Source of the DNA: Bradyrhizobium sp. sGM-13
GTDB taxonomy: Bacteria > Pseudomonadota > Alphaproteobacteria > Rhizobiales > Xanthobacteraceae
Length of the DNA stretch: 64,000 bases
NCBI RefSeq assembly: GCF_018398875.1
Contig: NZ_JAGWDK010000004.1
Location: 124,001 to 188,000, forward strand
Direction of reading: 5' to 3'
Shown: positions 55,082-63,638 of the stretch, piece after piece
Position numbering within the stretch: position 1 is the stretch's first letter
Layout: each line of letters starts with the position of its first letter
The notes under the pieces: generated by a model
Databases searched by the model: none
The model's input: only the letters and a program-made list of their open reading frames with translations
What the model was told of the DNA's origin: nothing
Translations under genes and position numbers: made by a program

Positions 55082-55438
55082 ATGACCTGTCGTGCGCTGA
55101 TCGTGGGATCCCTTTGTATCCTCGGACTATCGGTGGCTGTCGCTTCCGGCGAGGCCGCACCAGCCAGCAAATCCGAACAGCAGTCCATGGAGAAAGCAAT
55201 GATACAGCATCCCTATGTTGGCATGTGGGTGACCGATAGCGGCCACATTCGGCATGAGCTTCTTCCGAACGGCCGCTACGACGAAGCCCGCGGCACGCGC
55301 AAGAGCGCCTATCAAGGACGCTACGAGATCAAGGGCGATCACATCGATTATTGGGATGACACCGGTTTTACCGCTGACGGCAGGTTCGTCGACAAGGATA
55401 CCCTCCATCACGGCGGGATGATCTTTCGCCGCCAGTAG
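55082..55438 (+). CDS. Atu4866-domain exported protein
   Basis: The ATG at 55082 gives 118 residues with a signal peptide (residues 1-26). The mature part has the family pattern YVGMWVTDSGHIRHELLPNG, RYDEARGTRKSAYQGRYEI and HIDYWDDTGFTADGRF, a small beta-barrel known from Agrobacterium Atu4866. The function is unknown. It follows the NTF2-like gene by 34 bases on the same strand. Confidence 0.85.
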   Translation: MTCRALIVGSLCILGLSVAVASGEAAPASKSEQQSMEKAMIQHPYVGMWVTDSGHIRHELLPNGRYDEARGTRKSAYQGRYEIKGDHIDYWDDTGFTADGRFVDKDTLHHGGMIFRRQ

Positions 55439-55468
55439 CGGCGGTTGCCTTATGGAATCGCCGCAGCC

Positions 55469-55879
55469 CTAACTCTTTCGCGGCAGTAGTTGGTCGAGCG
55501 TGATTTTCGCAAGAGACTGCTCAAAACGGGCCGTGGCTTCGGACAGTGCAAGCGACAAAGCGCGGTTGGCCGCACGCTCGACGACGCATTTCGGATGATC
55601 ATCGCTGGTTGCGATGGTGAAGGGCGAGCCCGGATCGAATGCCCTGTAGATGTTCAAAAACGTGATCTCACGGAGCGGCCGTTCCAGCCGCCATCCGCCG
55701 TTCGGCCCTCGCTCCGAGGACACATAGCCACCTTTGCGCAGCGCCCCCATGATGCGGCGGACGACGACCGGATTGGTATCGAGCATCGCCGCGATCGTCT
55801 CAGATGTTGCTGTGCCCTCGTTGAAGCTCATGTGAACCAGGACATGCGCAACGCGGGCGAGCCTTGTGTCCTTGCTCAC
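55469..55879 (-). CDS. Rrf2 family transcriptional regulator (single-Cys type)
   Basis: A 136-residue winged helix protein: DTRLARVAHVLVHMSFNEG, LDTNPVVVRRIMGALRKGGY and RGPNGGWRLERPLREITFLN. Only one Cys (HPKCVVERA) sits where iron-sulfur members have three, so it is probably not a [Fe-S] protein of IscR type but closer to YwnA. It is divergent from a thioredoxin-reductase-like gene. Confidence 0.9.
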   Translation of the reverse strand: MSKDTRLARVAHVLVHMSFNEGTATSETIAAMLDTNPVVVRRIMGALRKGGYVSSERGPNGGWRLERPLREITFLNIYRAFDPGSPFTIATSDDHPKCVVERAANRALSLALSEATARFEQSLAKITLDQLLPRKS

Positions 55880-55969
55880 GCGGAACCTCGCTCGACGTCA
55901 TCGTAGTTTAGATCGCTTCCATCCGTTCCGCAACCGAGACAGTGACAAATTCGTTGATGCGCCCGCAAT

Positions 55970-55992
55970 ATCGTACTAGTAATAGTTACGAT
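55970..55992. promoter_or_regulatory. Candidate Rrf2 operator
   Basis: ATCGTA (55970-55975) and TACGAT (55987-55992) are perfect inverted arms with 11 bases between, 18 bases before the ATG of the FAD oxidoreductase. Inferred from symmetry and position between divergent genes. Confidence 0.45.
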
Positions 55993-56009
55993 TAGGATGG
56001 GAGATCACG

Positions 56010-56888
56010 ATGAACTTCGATGTCATTGTTGTCGGCGGCAGTTTTGCCGGCCTCTCGGCGGCGCTTCAACTGGGACGGGCGCGGCGGACCGTACTCGTCA
56101 TTGATGCGGGTGAGCGACGCAACCGCTTTGCATCGGCCTCTCATGGCTTTCTCGGGAGGGATGGCGTTGCGCCGGGTGAGATCATCGCTGAGGCAACAAG
56201 CCAGTTGGCGCGCTATGTCACCGTCGCAATGCTGAAGGGATCGGCGTCAAAGGCGCGACGCACGGAGGCAGGATTTTACGTCGAGACGCACGGCGACACC
56301 TTCCATGGCAAGCGGCTGATTCTCGCCGGTGGTGTCGTCGATGTCCTGCCTGATATCCCGGGACTCGCCGACCGCTGGGGCAGTTCGATTTTCCACTGCC
56401 CTTATTGTCATGGTTACGAACTCGAACGAGGCCCGATCGGCATCTTAGCCACTAGTGCGATCTCCATGCATCATGCCATGATGCTGCCCGACTGGGGGCC
56501 AACCACCCTGCTGATCAACAACAGTTTTGTCCCGGACGAAACGCAACTGTCAGCCTTGGCCAGGCGCGGCGTCTCGGCTGAAGAGAGTCGCGTTCAGCGG
56601 ATATTCGGAGAGCGCCCAACTGTTGAACTCGCAAATGGCCACACGATTGAATTCGCCGGCATCTTCACTGCCACCCGGACCATGGGAGGCCCGCTTGCCG
56701 AACAGCTTGGCTGCGACTTGAAGGACGGGCCGCTCGGAAAATTCATAGCGGTTGACGAGCAGCAGCAAACTTCAGTTCCCGGCGTATTTGCCTGCGGCGA
56801 TGTTGCGCGCGCTGCCGGATCGATCGCGCTCGCCGTATCAGACGGAAGCATGGCCGGCGTGGCCGCCCACCGATCCCTCATCCTCTAG
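56010..56888 (+). CDS. Thioredoxin-reductase-like NAD(P)/FAD oxidoreductase
   Basis: The 292-residue protein has the FAD motif VIVVGGSFAGLSAALQLGRA, the redox pair in FHCPYCHGYEL (CxxC) and the C-terminal CGDVARAAGSIALAVSDG block. It lacks the long NADPH domain insert of classical TrxB, so it belongs to the short TrxR-like branch often controlled by a divergent Rrf2 regulator, as here. The electron acceptor is unknown. Confidence 0.9.
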   Translation: MNFDVIVVGGSFAGLSAALQLGRARRTVLVIDAGERRNRFASASHGFLGRDGVAPGEIIAEATSQLARYVTVAMLKGSASKARRTEAGFYVETHGDTFHGKRLILAGGVVDVLPDIPGLADRWGSSIFHCPYCHGYELERGPIGILATSAISMHHAMMLPDWGPTTLLINNSFVPDETQLSALARRGVSAEESRVQRIFGERPTVELANGHTIEFAGIFTATRTMGGPLAEQLGCDLKDGPLGKFIAVDEQQQTSVPGVFACGDVARAAGSIALAVSDGSMAGVAAHRSLIL

Positions 56889-56955
56889 TCTCAGGACGGC
56901 CCGAGCGGGACCAAATCGCGCGCCTGTGCGTTAGCCGGTAGATCTGGATAACGCC

Positions 56956-58404
56956 ATGACCGCCATGTTTGCCAAAGGCTTTGCTGATCTCGACCGCGAG
57001 GTTGCGGTCGAGAGCCTTCCCGTCATCGGCACCGTACCGAGATGGCTGTCGGGCGCGTTGCTCCGCACGGCGCCGGCCAAATTCGACCTCGGTAAGCAAA
57101 CCGTGAACCACTGGTTCGACGGCCTTGCCATGCTGCACCGGTTTGCTTTCGTGGACGGCAAGGTCTCCTATGCAAACCGGTTCATCCGTTCGGCGAACTA
57201 TCGGGAACAGCGGCGATCCGGCCGCTTGAGCCGCGGCGAGTTCGCGAGCGACCCCTGTCGGACGCTGTTCGGCAGAGTGCTCTCCAGATTTTTCGACAAG
57301 CCGACCGACAATTGCAATGTCAGCGTCAACGCTCTTGGTGGATCGTTGGTAGCGCTCACGGAAACGACCCTGCCGGTACGGTTCGATTCCGAAACTCTCG
57401 AAACGCTGGGGCATTACGAATACGGCAAGCAGCTCGGCGGCCAGCTCTCGATTGCTCATCCTCACCACGACGCAACCCGTCGCTGCCAGTTCAGCTATGT
57501 GGTGGAATTCGGCCGGCGAAGTCGGTACCGGCTGTTTCGCGTGGCGGATGAGGACGGCGCTGAAACCACGATCGCTGATTTACCGGTGGATCGGCCCGCC
57601 TACATGCATAGTTTCGCGATGACCAGGCGCTATCTCGTCCTGGCGGAGTTTCCGCTGGTAGTCAGCCCTTTGCGGTTGCTGCTCAGCGGCGAACCTTTCA
57701 TCAGGAACTATCAGTGGCAACCGGAGCGCGGGCTGCGCTTCCAGGTCGTCGAGAAGGACAGTGGCCGACGGATCGCCACGGCGGAAGCCGAAGCGGTCTT
57801 CGCCTTTCATCATGTCAACGCCTATGAGCGAAGCGGCGAGCTCGTGCTCGACCTCGTCACTTACCCTGACCCCGGCATCATCGATCAGCTCTACCTTTCG
57901 CGTCTGCGCGCCGGCAAGCCGGTCGACGCGGTGGGCTCCCTCTCGCGTTATGTCGTTCCGCTCGGCACCGCAAATTGCGCCGCGCAGAAGCATCAGATCA
58001 CCACCACCGCCATCGAACTGCCACGAGTCGACTATGGCAGGGTCGCCGGAGAGTCCTACCGTGTGGTCTGGGGCACGGGAAATCGACAGCCGGGGAATTT
58101 CCTCGACAGCCTTGTCCGGATCGACGTGGAGACGGGCGAGTGCGCTGTGTGGGCGGAGCCTGCATGCTACCCGGGAGAGCCGGTGTTCGTCGCTGCCCCG
58201 GACGCCGGCAACGAAGCTGAGGGTGTATTGCTTTCGGTCGTTCTGAACGGGCGGAACGACAGCTCGTTTCTCCTCGTTCTCGATGCGTCTCGCATGACCG
58301 AGATCGCTCGGGCGGAATGCCCCCACCAAATTCCGTTTGGTTTCCACGGCAATTTCTTCCCGACCAGCAATGGTGGGTTGACGTTGCGAGATGCTCACCG
58401 CTGA
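56956..58404 (+). CDS. Carotenoid oxygenase (RPE65) family protein
   Basis: The 482-residue protein shows the four iron-binding His blocks of the seven-blade beta-propeller: LSIAHPHHDATRR, YMHSFAMTRRYLVLAEFPLV, FAFHHVNAYERSG and FGFHGNFFP near the C-terminus. The N-terminus ALLRTAPAKFDLGKQTVNHWFDG is typical. It would cleave C=C bonds of carotenoids, apocarotenoids or stilbenoids with O2. No carotenoid synthesis genes are nearby, so the substrate may come from outside the cell or be a lignin-like stilbene. Confidence 0.88.
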   Translation: MTAMFAKGFADLDREVAVESLPVIGTVPRWLSGALLRTAPAKFDLGKQTVNHWFDGLAMLHRFAFVDGKVSYANRFIRSANYREQRRSGRLSRGEFASDPCRTLFGRVLSRFFDKPTDNCNVSVNALGGSLVALTETTLPVRFDSETLETLGHYEYGKQLGGQLSIAHPHHDATRRCQFSYVVEFGRRSRYRLFRVADEDGAETTIADLPVDRPAYMHSFAMTRRYLVLAEFPLVVSPLRLLLSGEPFIRNYQWQPERGLRFQVVEKDSGRRIATAEAEAVFAFHHVNAYERSGELVLDLVTYPDPGIIDQLYLSRLRAGKPVDAVGSLSRYVVPLGTANCAAQKHQITTTAIELPRVDYGRVAGESYRVVWGTGNRQPGNFLDSLVRIDVETGECAVWAEPACYPGEPVFVAAPDAGNEAEGVLLSVVLNGRNDSSFLLVLDASRMTEIARAECPHQIPFGFHGNFFPTSNGGLTLRDAHR

Positions 58405-58461
58405 GAAGCTTAGGTCACGGATACACGCGGCGGCCCGGCACATACTCAGATCGCGCCGTTC

Positions 58462-59388
58462 CTATCTATCGGCGGCTGCAACGGGCGCGAGGGCCCGCGT
58501 CAGCATAGCAATGAGGCTGCCAAATGCGGCGGCCTCATCAGGTGCGTGATCTGGATTCAATTCGGCGATGGTGAGCGCGCGCCAGTTCGGTGCGGCCAGG
58601 AGGATATCAAGTATCTTACCAAGTTCCTCCAATTCGAGACCGGTGCCGCGCGCGCCGTAGCGGACGTTCTCGGCTATCGGAAACGACGTGAACGCAAGCA
58701 CATCAATGTCGATATGAACGAGAAGACGATCAAACCGGCGTCCCCATGCCCTTGCTTGTTCGGCTGCAGACGCCGGGTCTGCTTTGATCTCCGTCAGAGC
58801 AATGTGTCTAATGTTATTGCTGGCGATCGTTTTTGACTCGGGCGCTGTGATCTCATGAGCGCCGAACAGCAGCACCTCGGAGGGACGCAGCATTGGCCGT
58901 CTCGATGCGAGACCGCTCAGTTCAGGAAGCGCGCCGGGCAGGTCAAGCATGTGGGCGATGCCGGTCCAATCAAGGGAACCTTCGGCGGTTTCCGGCACGT
59001 TGAGATCTGCGTCACCATCGATATAGATCAATCCAACCGAAGCATTGTCGATCAGCGTGCCGGCGACGACCCCTAGTTCGATGGTGCAGTCGCCGCCAAG
59101 GACGAGTGCCGCCTCGCCTTCCGCCATGGCGCGCGCGACGTGCTGGGCGACGGCTCCCGCGGCTTCACGCACAGCTCCTAGGTTCGTCGACTTCGGATTG
59201 CCAGGGTCCGGTCGCCAACGAAAATAGGGAATGTCGCCCATATCACGAACTTGCCATCCGACCCGCGCCAGGGCGGGAATCAATCCATGGCGCCGAAATG
59301 CTTCGGGTGCTTTCTCCTGCCCAGGGGCATATGCCCCGGCACTTGTCGGCGCCCCAATAACGATTAGGCGGTTGCTCGTAGCTCGCAC
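58462..59388 (-). CDS. Arginase/agmatinase-fold protein with altered metal ligands
   Basis: The GTG at 59388, with GGAGA eight bases upstream, gives 308 residues; an ATG at 59460 would add 24 without a ribosome site. The ureohydrolase fold shows LVLGGDCTIELG (His of GGDH replaced by Cys101), IYIDGDADLN (His of DxHxD replaced by Asp126) and HIDIDVLAF. The hydroxyarginine amidinohydrolase DcsB is recalled as having a similar Cys change. Activity could be on another guanidine compound or lost. It is divergent from the MFS gene. Confidence 0.85.
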   Translation of the reverse strand: MRATSNRLIVIGAPTSAGAYAPGQEKAPEAFRRHGLIPALARVGWQVRDMGDIPYFRWRPDPGNPKSTNLGAVREAAGAVAQHVARAMAEGEAALVLGGDCTIELGVVAGTLIDNASVGLIYIDGDADLNVPETAEGSLDWTGIAHMLDLPGALPELSGLASRRPMLRPSEVLLFGAHEITAPESKTIASNNIRHIALTEIKADPASAAEQARAWGRRFDRLLVHIDIDVLAFTSFPIAENVRYGARGTGLELEELGKILDILLAAPNWRALTIAELNPDHAPDEAAAFGSLIAMLTRALAPVAAADR

Positions 59389-59574
59389 GGCGCTTTCTCC
59401 GGGCGGTTTGAGTTTGGGCGTAGCTCCGTAAGCGGTAAGATATGGAAGCCCCAGACGCATCCGCAGAACGAATCCATCTCGCTCGCAAAAAAGTGAGCCG
59501 CGGCGGCCCTCGGCCTGTCGGCTCCGGCCCGTTCCGTTCGTCTTCCAGCCGAAGAGGCTGTCAGGAGATCAGGA

Positions 59575-60786
59575 ATGACCAATTCTAACTATCGCTGGGT
59601 GATTGTTGCAGCCGGGGGCTTGCTTGGCTGTGTCGCGATCGGGGGCATGTTTTCGCTGCCGGTGTTCTTGCAGCCGATCGCGCGGGATACCGGCTGGTCC
59701 GTGACCGGCGTATCCAGCGCGATGACGATCGGCTTTCTCGCGATGGCCTTCACCAGCATGATCTGGGGCAACTTGTCCGACCGGCTGGGGCCGCTGCCGG
59801 TGGTGCTGACCGGTTCAGTCGTGCTCGCGGCGAGCCTGGGGCTGGCGAGCCTTGCGACCTCGCTGGTCGTGTTTCAATTCGTCTTCGGGCTTATGGTCGG
59901 CGGCGCCACGGCTGCGATCTTCGCGCCGATGATGGCTTGCGTAACCGGCTGGTTCGATACCCATCGCAGCCTTGCGGTATCGCTGGTCTCCGCCGGCATG
60001 GGCATGGCGCCGATGACGATGTCGCCGCTCGCCGCCTGGCTGGTCTCGAACCATGACTGGCGCACCTCGATGCAGATCGTGGCGCTCGTCGTCGCCGCGA
60101 TCATGATCCCAGTTTCGTTGCTGGTGCGCCGCGCGCCGGCGCTAGAGAGCGGGGCGTCCGCGCCATCGAGCGCGTCGGCGGAACCGGATATGACGCTGGC
60201 GCAGGCGTTGCGCTCGCCGCAATTCATCGTTCTGCTGCTGACGAATTTTTTCTGCTGCGCCACGCATTCGGGCCCGATCATCCATACCGTGAGCTACGCC
60301 ATCAGTTGCGGCATCCCGATGATCGCCGCCGTCACCATCTACAGCATCGAGGGCCTGGCGGGGATGGGCGGCCGCATCGCCTTCGGCCTGCTTGGCGATC
60401 GTTTTGGCGCCAAGCGCGTGCTCGTCTTTGGCTTGCTGGCGCAGGCGTTCGGCGCACTTGGTTATGTCTTCGTGCGCGATCTCGCCGCGTTCTATGCGGT
60501 TGCCGCGCTATTCGGCTTCCTCTATGCCGGCACCATGCCGCTTTATGCCGTTCTCGTGCGCGAAAACTTTCCGCTGCGGATGATGGGCACCGTGATCGGC
60601 AGCACCGCGATGGCCGGCAGCCTCGGCATGGCGACGGGACCCTTGGCCGGCGGTTTGATCTACGACACGTTTGCCAGCTACGCCTGGCTCTATATCGGCT
60701 CGTGGATCATGGGGATTGGCGCGTTCCTGATCATACTGATGTTCCGGCCGATGCCGGTGGCACGCGCTGCGCCGGTGCCAGCCTAG
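59575..60786 (+). CDS. MFS transporter (12 helices)
   Basis: The 403-residue protein has about 12 hydrophobic segments. Loop 2-3 has IWGNLSDRLGPLPVVLTG (motif A), and the repeated half has AFGLLGDRFGAKRVLVFG. It resembles oxalate:formate antiporter/monocarboxylate-type MFS members. The substrate is not predictable. It is divergent from the arginase-fold gene and ends before a terminator. Confidence 0.87.
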   Translation: MTNSNYRWVIVAAGGLLGCVAIGGMFSLPVFLQPIARDTGWSVTGVSSAMTIGFLAMAFTSMIWGNLSDRLGPLPVVLTGSVVLAASLGLASLATSLVVFQFVFGLMVGGATAAIFAPMMACVTGWFDTHRSLAVSLVSAGMGMAPMTMSPLAAWLVSNHDWRTSMQIVALVVAAIMIPVSLLVRRAPALESGASAPSSASAEPDMTLAQALRSPQFIVLLLTNFFCCATHSGPIIHTVSYAISCGIPMIAAVTIYSIEGLAGMGGRIAFGLLGDRFGAKRVLVFGLLAQAFGALGYVFVRDLAAFYAVAALFGFLYAGTMPLYAVLVRENFPLRMMGTVIGSTAMAGSLGMATGPLAGGLIYDTFASYAWLYIGSWIMGIGAFLIILMFRPMPVARAAPVPA

Positions 60787-60792
60787 AGGCGG

Positions 60793-60818
60793 GGCGGAAT
60801 AGCAGAGCGTATTCCGCC
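60793..60818. terminator. Hairpin between convergent MFS and deformylase-like genes
   Basis: GGCGGAAT (60793-60800) and ATTCCGCC (60811-60818) form an 8-bp stem with a 10-base loop. It may end both transcripts; it also resembles the core of the dispersed repeats. Confidence 0.5.
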
Positions 60819-60828
60819 CAATCTATCT

Positions 60829-61326
60829 TCAGCCGCGCGCGAGCTTCTCGAAACGCTTGATCAACCGCTCACGCTTCAGGCGGGATAGTCGCTGGATCCA
60901 GAATAAGCCATTGAGCTGATCGATCTCATGCTGGTGGCAGACGGCGCGCAGCCCCTCGGATTCCTCGGTGTGTGCATTGCCGTCGACGTCGTAATAGCTG
61001 ATCCGAACGCGCGCATGACGCCGAATTTCGTCGTTAACTCCGGGCATCGAGACGCTGCCTTCCTGATGCATGATCATTTCAGGCGAGGCCCAGATGATCT
61101 CGGGATTGATATAGGTGCGCGCGCCATTGATGGGGTCGAGGTCGAGCACCACGACCCGCAGGAAGACACTGACATGCGGCGCGGTGATGCCGATGCCGGG
61201 CGCGGCATGCATCGTCTCGAGCAGGTCTCTGGCCAGGTCGCGCAGCGCGTCGTCGAACACGGTCACCGGCTGCGCCGGGACGGCAAGGCGAGGGTCGGGA
61301 TATCTGACAATCGGACGGATGGTCAT
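60829..61326 (-). CDS. Peptide-deformylase-like protein lacking two metal ligands
   Basis: A 165-residue peptide deformylase homologue. Motif 1 reads Gly44-I-G-I-T-A-P-His51 (normally ending in Gln), motif 2 reads Glu89-Gly-Ser91 (the metal Cys is Ser) and motif 3 reads His133-Glu-Ile-Asp-Gln137 (HExxH has lost its second His). Length and fold markers (MTIRPIVRYPDPRL, YINPEIIWASPE) are normal. Without Cys91 and His137 the iron site cannot form as in Def, so it may be inactive or have another role. Confidence 0.88.
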   Translation of the reverse strand: MTIRPIVRYPDPRLAVPAQPVTVFDDALRDLARDLLETMHAAPGIGITAPHVSVFLRVVVLDLDPINGARTYINPEIIWASPEMIMHQEGSVSMPGVNDEIRRHARVRISYYDVDGNAHTEESEGLRAVCHQHEIDQLNGLFWIQRLSRLKRERLIKRFEKLARG

Positions 61327-61363
61327 GATTTGTTGCTGAATCAGGATGCCTGACTAGCACGCT

Positions 61364-62065
61364 TCACGCATACGCAATCCAGCCGCGCCAGGTAAAGGCG
61401 GCGTAGAACAACTCCACGTCCCGGAACCCGGCCTCATGCAGAATTTGCGCATCCTGCTCTGGACTGAGCACGGGCAAGCGCGCCTCGACCGCCGCACGCG
61501 CCGTGTTGGCCTGGTTCGGATCGGCGCCGGAGGCGATCGCATAGGCGGCATAGCGCGATAGCCATCGCGTCCGCTCGCTGTACTGCTGCGGAAAACTGGA
61601 ATGGGCGGCCACAAACGGCGCTCCGGATCTGAGACGGCGGTGGATTTCCCTGGCCGTCCGCCGCCGTTCGTCGACATCGAGGAAATGCAGCGTGAGCAGA
61701 CAGGTGGCGGCATCGAACGGTCCATCGGGCGCATCGTCGATATAGCCCTGCTGCAACTGCACGCGCGCATTGAAGGACCCCAGCGTCTGCTCCGCCAGCT
61801 TCAGCATCTCCGAGGCGGGATCAACGCCAACGAACCTCCAGCGCGGCTCTGCCTCCGCCAATGCCTTCAACTCCAGGCCGCCACCCGCGCCGAGCACTAG
61901 CACCCGCGCGTCTGGCGCAGCCTGCTCCGTCAGCAGGATACGTGTCATGCGGTGAAGGTCCGCAAAGCCGGGCACGAAGCGCGGCGGTCCATCCGCATAG
62001 CGCGCGACCGCGTCGGGATCGGAGAAATGGGCCAACAAGGCGTTGGCCGCCGCGTCATGATGCAT
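61364..62065 (-). CDS. Class I SAM-dependent methyltransferase
   Basis: A 233-residue protein with motif [18 protein letters not shown], acidic loop [16 protein letters not shown], motif [14 protein letters not shown] and the N-terminal segment [20 protein letters not shown] typical of a tellurite-resistance/UbiE-like branch. It overlaps the upstream Rrf2 gene by 11 bases, so the two are co-transcribed and Rrf2 probably controls it. The acceptor is unknown. Confidence 0.87.
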   Translation of the reverse strand: MHHDAAANALLAHFSDPDAVARYADGPPRFVPGFADLHRMTRILLTEQAAPDARVLVLGAGGGLELKALAEAEPRWRFVGVDPASEMLKLAEQTLGSFNARVQLQQGYIDDAPDGPFDAATCLLTLHFLDVDERRRTAREIHRRLRSGAPFVAAHSSFPQQYSERTRWLSRYAAYAIASGADPNQANTARAAVEARLPVLSPEQDAQILHEAGFRDVELFYAAFTWRGWIAYA

Positions 62066-62519
62066 GAGCGATCTCCAGACGATGACGGTTGCGCCGGGCG
62101 CCCAGGCGCTTCTGAAAATCGGCGCTCAACATTGCAAGCGTCACGGCACTCAGGCGCGACAGCAACAGCGCCTCCGCCTCGTCAAACGCCCGGTCGAGCG
62201 CAGCATTCACGGCCTGCTCGACAAGACAGCCCGGTGCTTCCGTTCTGTTTCCCAAGGCGAACAGCGAGGGTTGGCCGAGCGCCTGATAGACATCCCGCAG
62301 CGATATCGTCGCGAGATCGCGCGCGAGAGTCCATCCGCCGCCATGGCCCTTCTCCGATCGCACATAGCCCTGATCGCGCAGTCCGGACATGATCCGCCGG
62401 ATCACAACGGGATTGGTGTCCATGGCCCGTGCGAGCGCTTCGGAAGTCACCGGTTCCTTTCGCTCGGCCATGTGCAGCAGCACGTGAAGAACGCCTGATA
62501 GTCTACTGTCTCGCTTCAT
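62055..62519 (-). CDS. Rrf2 family transcriptional regulator (single-Cys type)
   Basis: The ATG at 62519 gives 154 residues. The winged helix ([60 protein letters not shown]) is close to the other Rrf2 protein at 55469, and again only one Cys (APGCLVEQA) replaces the [Fe-S] cluster cysteines. It overlaps the methyltransferase gene, its likely target. Confidence 0.9.
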   Translation of the reverse strand: MKRDSRLSGVLHVLLHMAERKEPVTSEALARAMDTNPVVIRRIMSGLRDQGYVRSEKGHGGGWTLARDLATISLRDVYQALGQPSLFALGNRTEAPGCLVEQAVNAALDRAFDEAEALLLSRLSAVTLAMLSADFQKRLGARRNRHRLEIAHAS

Positions 62520-62541
62520 GTAACAATTGATATTGCATGAA
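62515..62541. promoter_or_regulatory. Candidate Rrf2 operator overlapping the start codon
   Basis: TTCATG (62515-62520) and CATGAA (62536-62541) are perfect arms with inner CAAT...ATTG arms (TAACAATTGATATTG). The site overlaps the Rrf2 ATG, fitting autoregulation. Confidence 0.4.
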
Positions 62542-62651
62542 CACCGGCAGGTCAAGTCACGGGTTGCCACGTCGCCACAGGCTGCAGCCCCCATACGCCT
62601 ACGCTGTTTGACAGCTGAATCAGAAGTCGCGGCATCGCGCCGCGGTTGCGT

Positions 62652-63638
62652 TCAGCCGAACGTAAAGGTGTACGCGCTCAGGCCAGCCTTGGGCGCTTTC
62701 AGGCGCAACACGTGCTCGCCGCCGGCGCCGCTGTAGAGGGGATAAAGCCTGCTTCCGTCGATGGTGACTGGCGGCTGGGGCGTTCCGTCGACAGTCACGG
62801 ACAATGTCTGCGGCGACAGGCTGCCGGCTACAAGATTGACCTTGGGCGCGTTGAAGCGAAGCAGGATTTCGTCACCGTCTGCCGACGAGGTGGCGCGATC
62901 GCCCGTCACGTTCCAGAAGCCGGAGAGGGCGAACCGGTTCGGCGGCACGTTGTCCGGCAGCGTGTAGGCCCGTTCGCCGCGCGCCGCTTCTTGCGACCCG
63001 ACGATGGCGCCATCGTTCTTCTCAGAACCGAGATACAACTCGGGCGTTGCGACAGCGCTCAAATCCGGATCCGTTGTTTGCGCGGTGGGCATGGCTTCGC
63101 CGACAAGACGCGCGATGGCGTTTTCCATTTGCTGATAGCCGCCCTCGCCGAACTGCGTCGCGACAATCGTTCCGGACCTGTCGATCAGATACGCGGCTGG
63201 CCAGTACTGATTTCCGAAGGCGCGCCAAGTGCGATACTGATTGTCTTGCGCCACAGGATAATGAATGCCCAGGCGCTTGACGGCGGTCTCGACATTCGCG
63301 CGTTCCTTCTCGAAGGCGAATTCAGGCGTGTGCACGCCGACCACGACAAGGCCTTTGTCTTTGTACTGCTCATGCCACTTGGTGACGTAGGGCAACGTGC
63401 GAAGGCAGTTGATGCAGGAGTAGGTCCAGAACTGAACCAGCACGACCTTGCCGCGAAGGCTCTCCACCGTCAGCGGTGGCGAATTCAGCCAGGCGGAAAT
63501 CCCGGAAAACTCCGGCGCGGGCCGAGAGTTCTGCCGAATGGTTTCGTTGCTGAGCAGGGCGGAAGGGCCAAACTGCGCAATGGCAAGAACGGCAACGAAA
63601 ACGAGGACGATCAGGCTGAGAAGCTTGCGCATTGTCAT
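62652..63638 (-). CDS. Membrane-anchored thioredoxin-like protein (DipZ C-terminal type)
   Basis: The 328-residue protein starts with a membrane helix (residues 5-22) and carries a redoxin domain with Cys75 and Cys78 in FWTYSCINCLRTLPYV, followed by VVGVHTPEFAFEKE and a C-terminal beta domain (about residues 230-328) found in DipZ proteins. It should act in periplasmic thiol exchange fed by CcdA, whose gene overlaps it by ATGA. Confidence 0.9.
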   Translation of the reverse strand: MTMRKLLSLIVLVFVAVLAIAQFGPSALLSNETIRQNSRPAPEFSGISAWLNSPPLTVESLRGKVVLVQFWTYSCINCLRTLPYVTKWHEQYKDKGLVVVGVHTPEFAFEKERANVETAVKRLGIHYPVAQDNQYRTWRAFGNQYWPAAYLIDRSGTIVATQFGEGGYQQMENAIARLVGEAMPTAQTTDPDLSAVATPELYLGSEKNDGAIVGSQEAARGERAYTLPDNVPPNRFALSGFWNVTGDRATSSADGDEILLRFNAPKVNLVAGSLSPQTLSVTVDGTPQPPVTIDGSRLYPLYSGAGGEHVLRLKAPKAGLSAYTFTFG

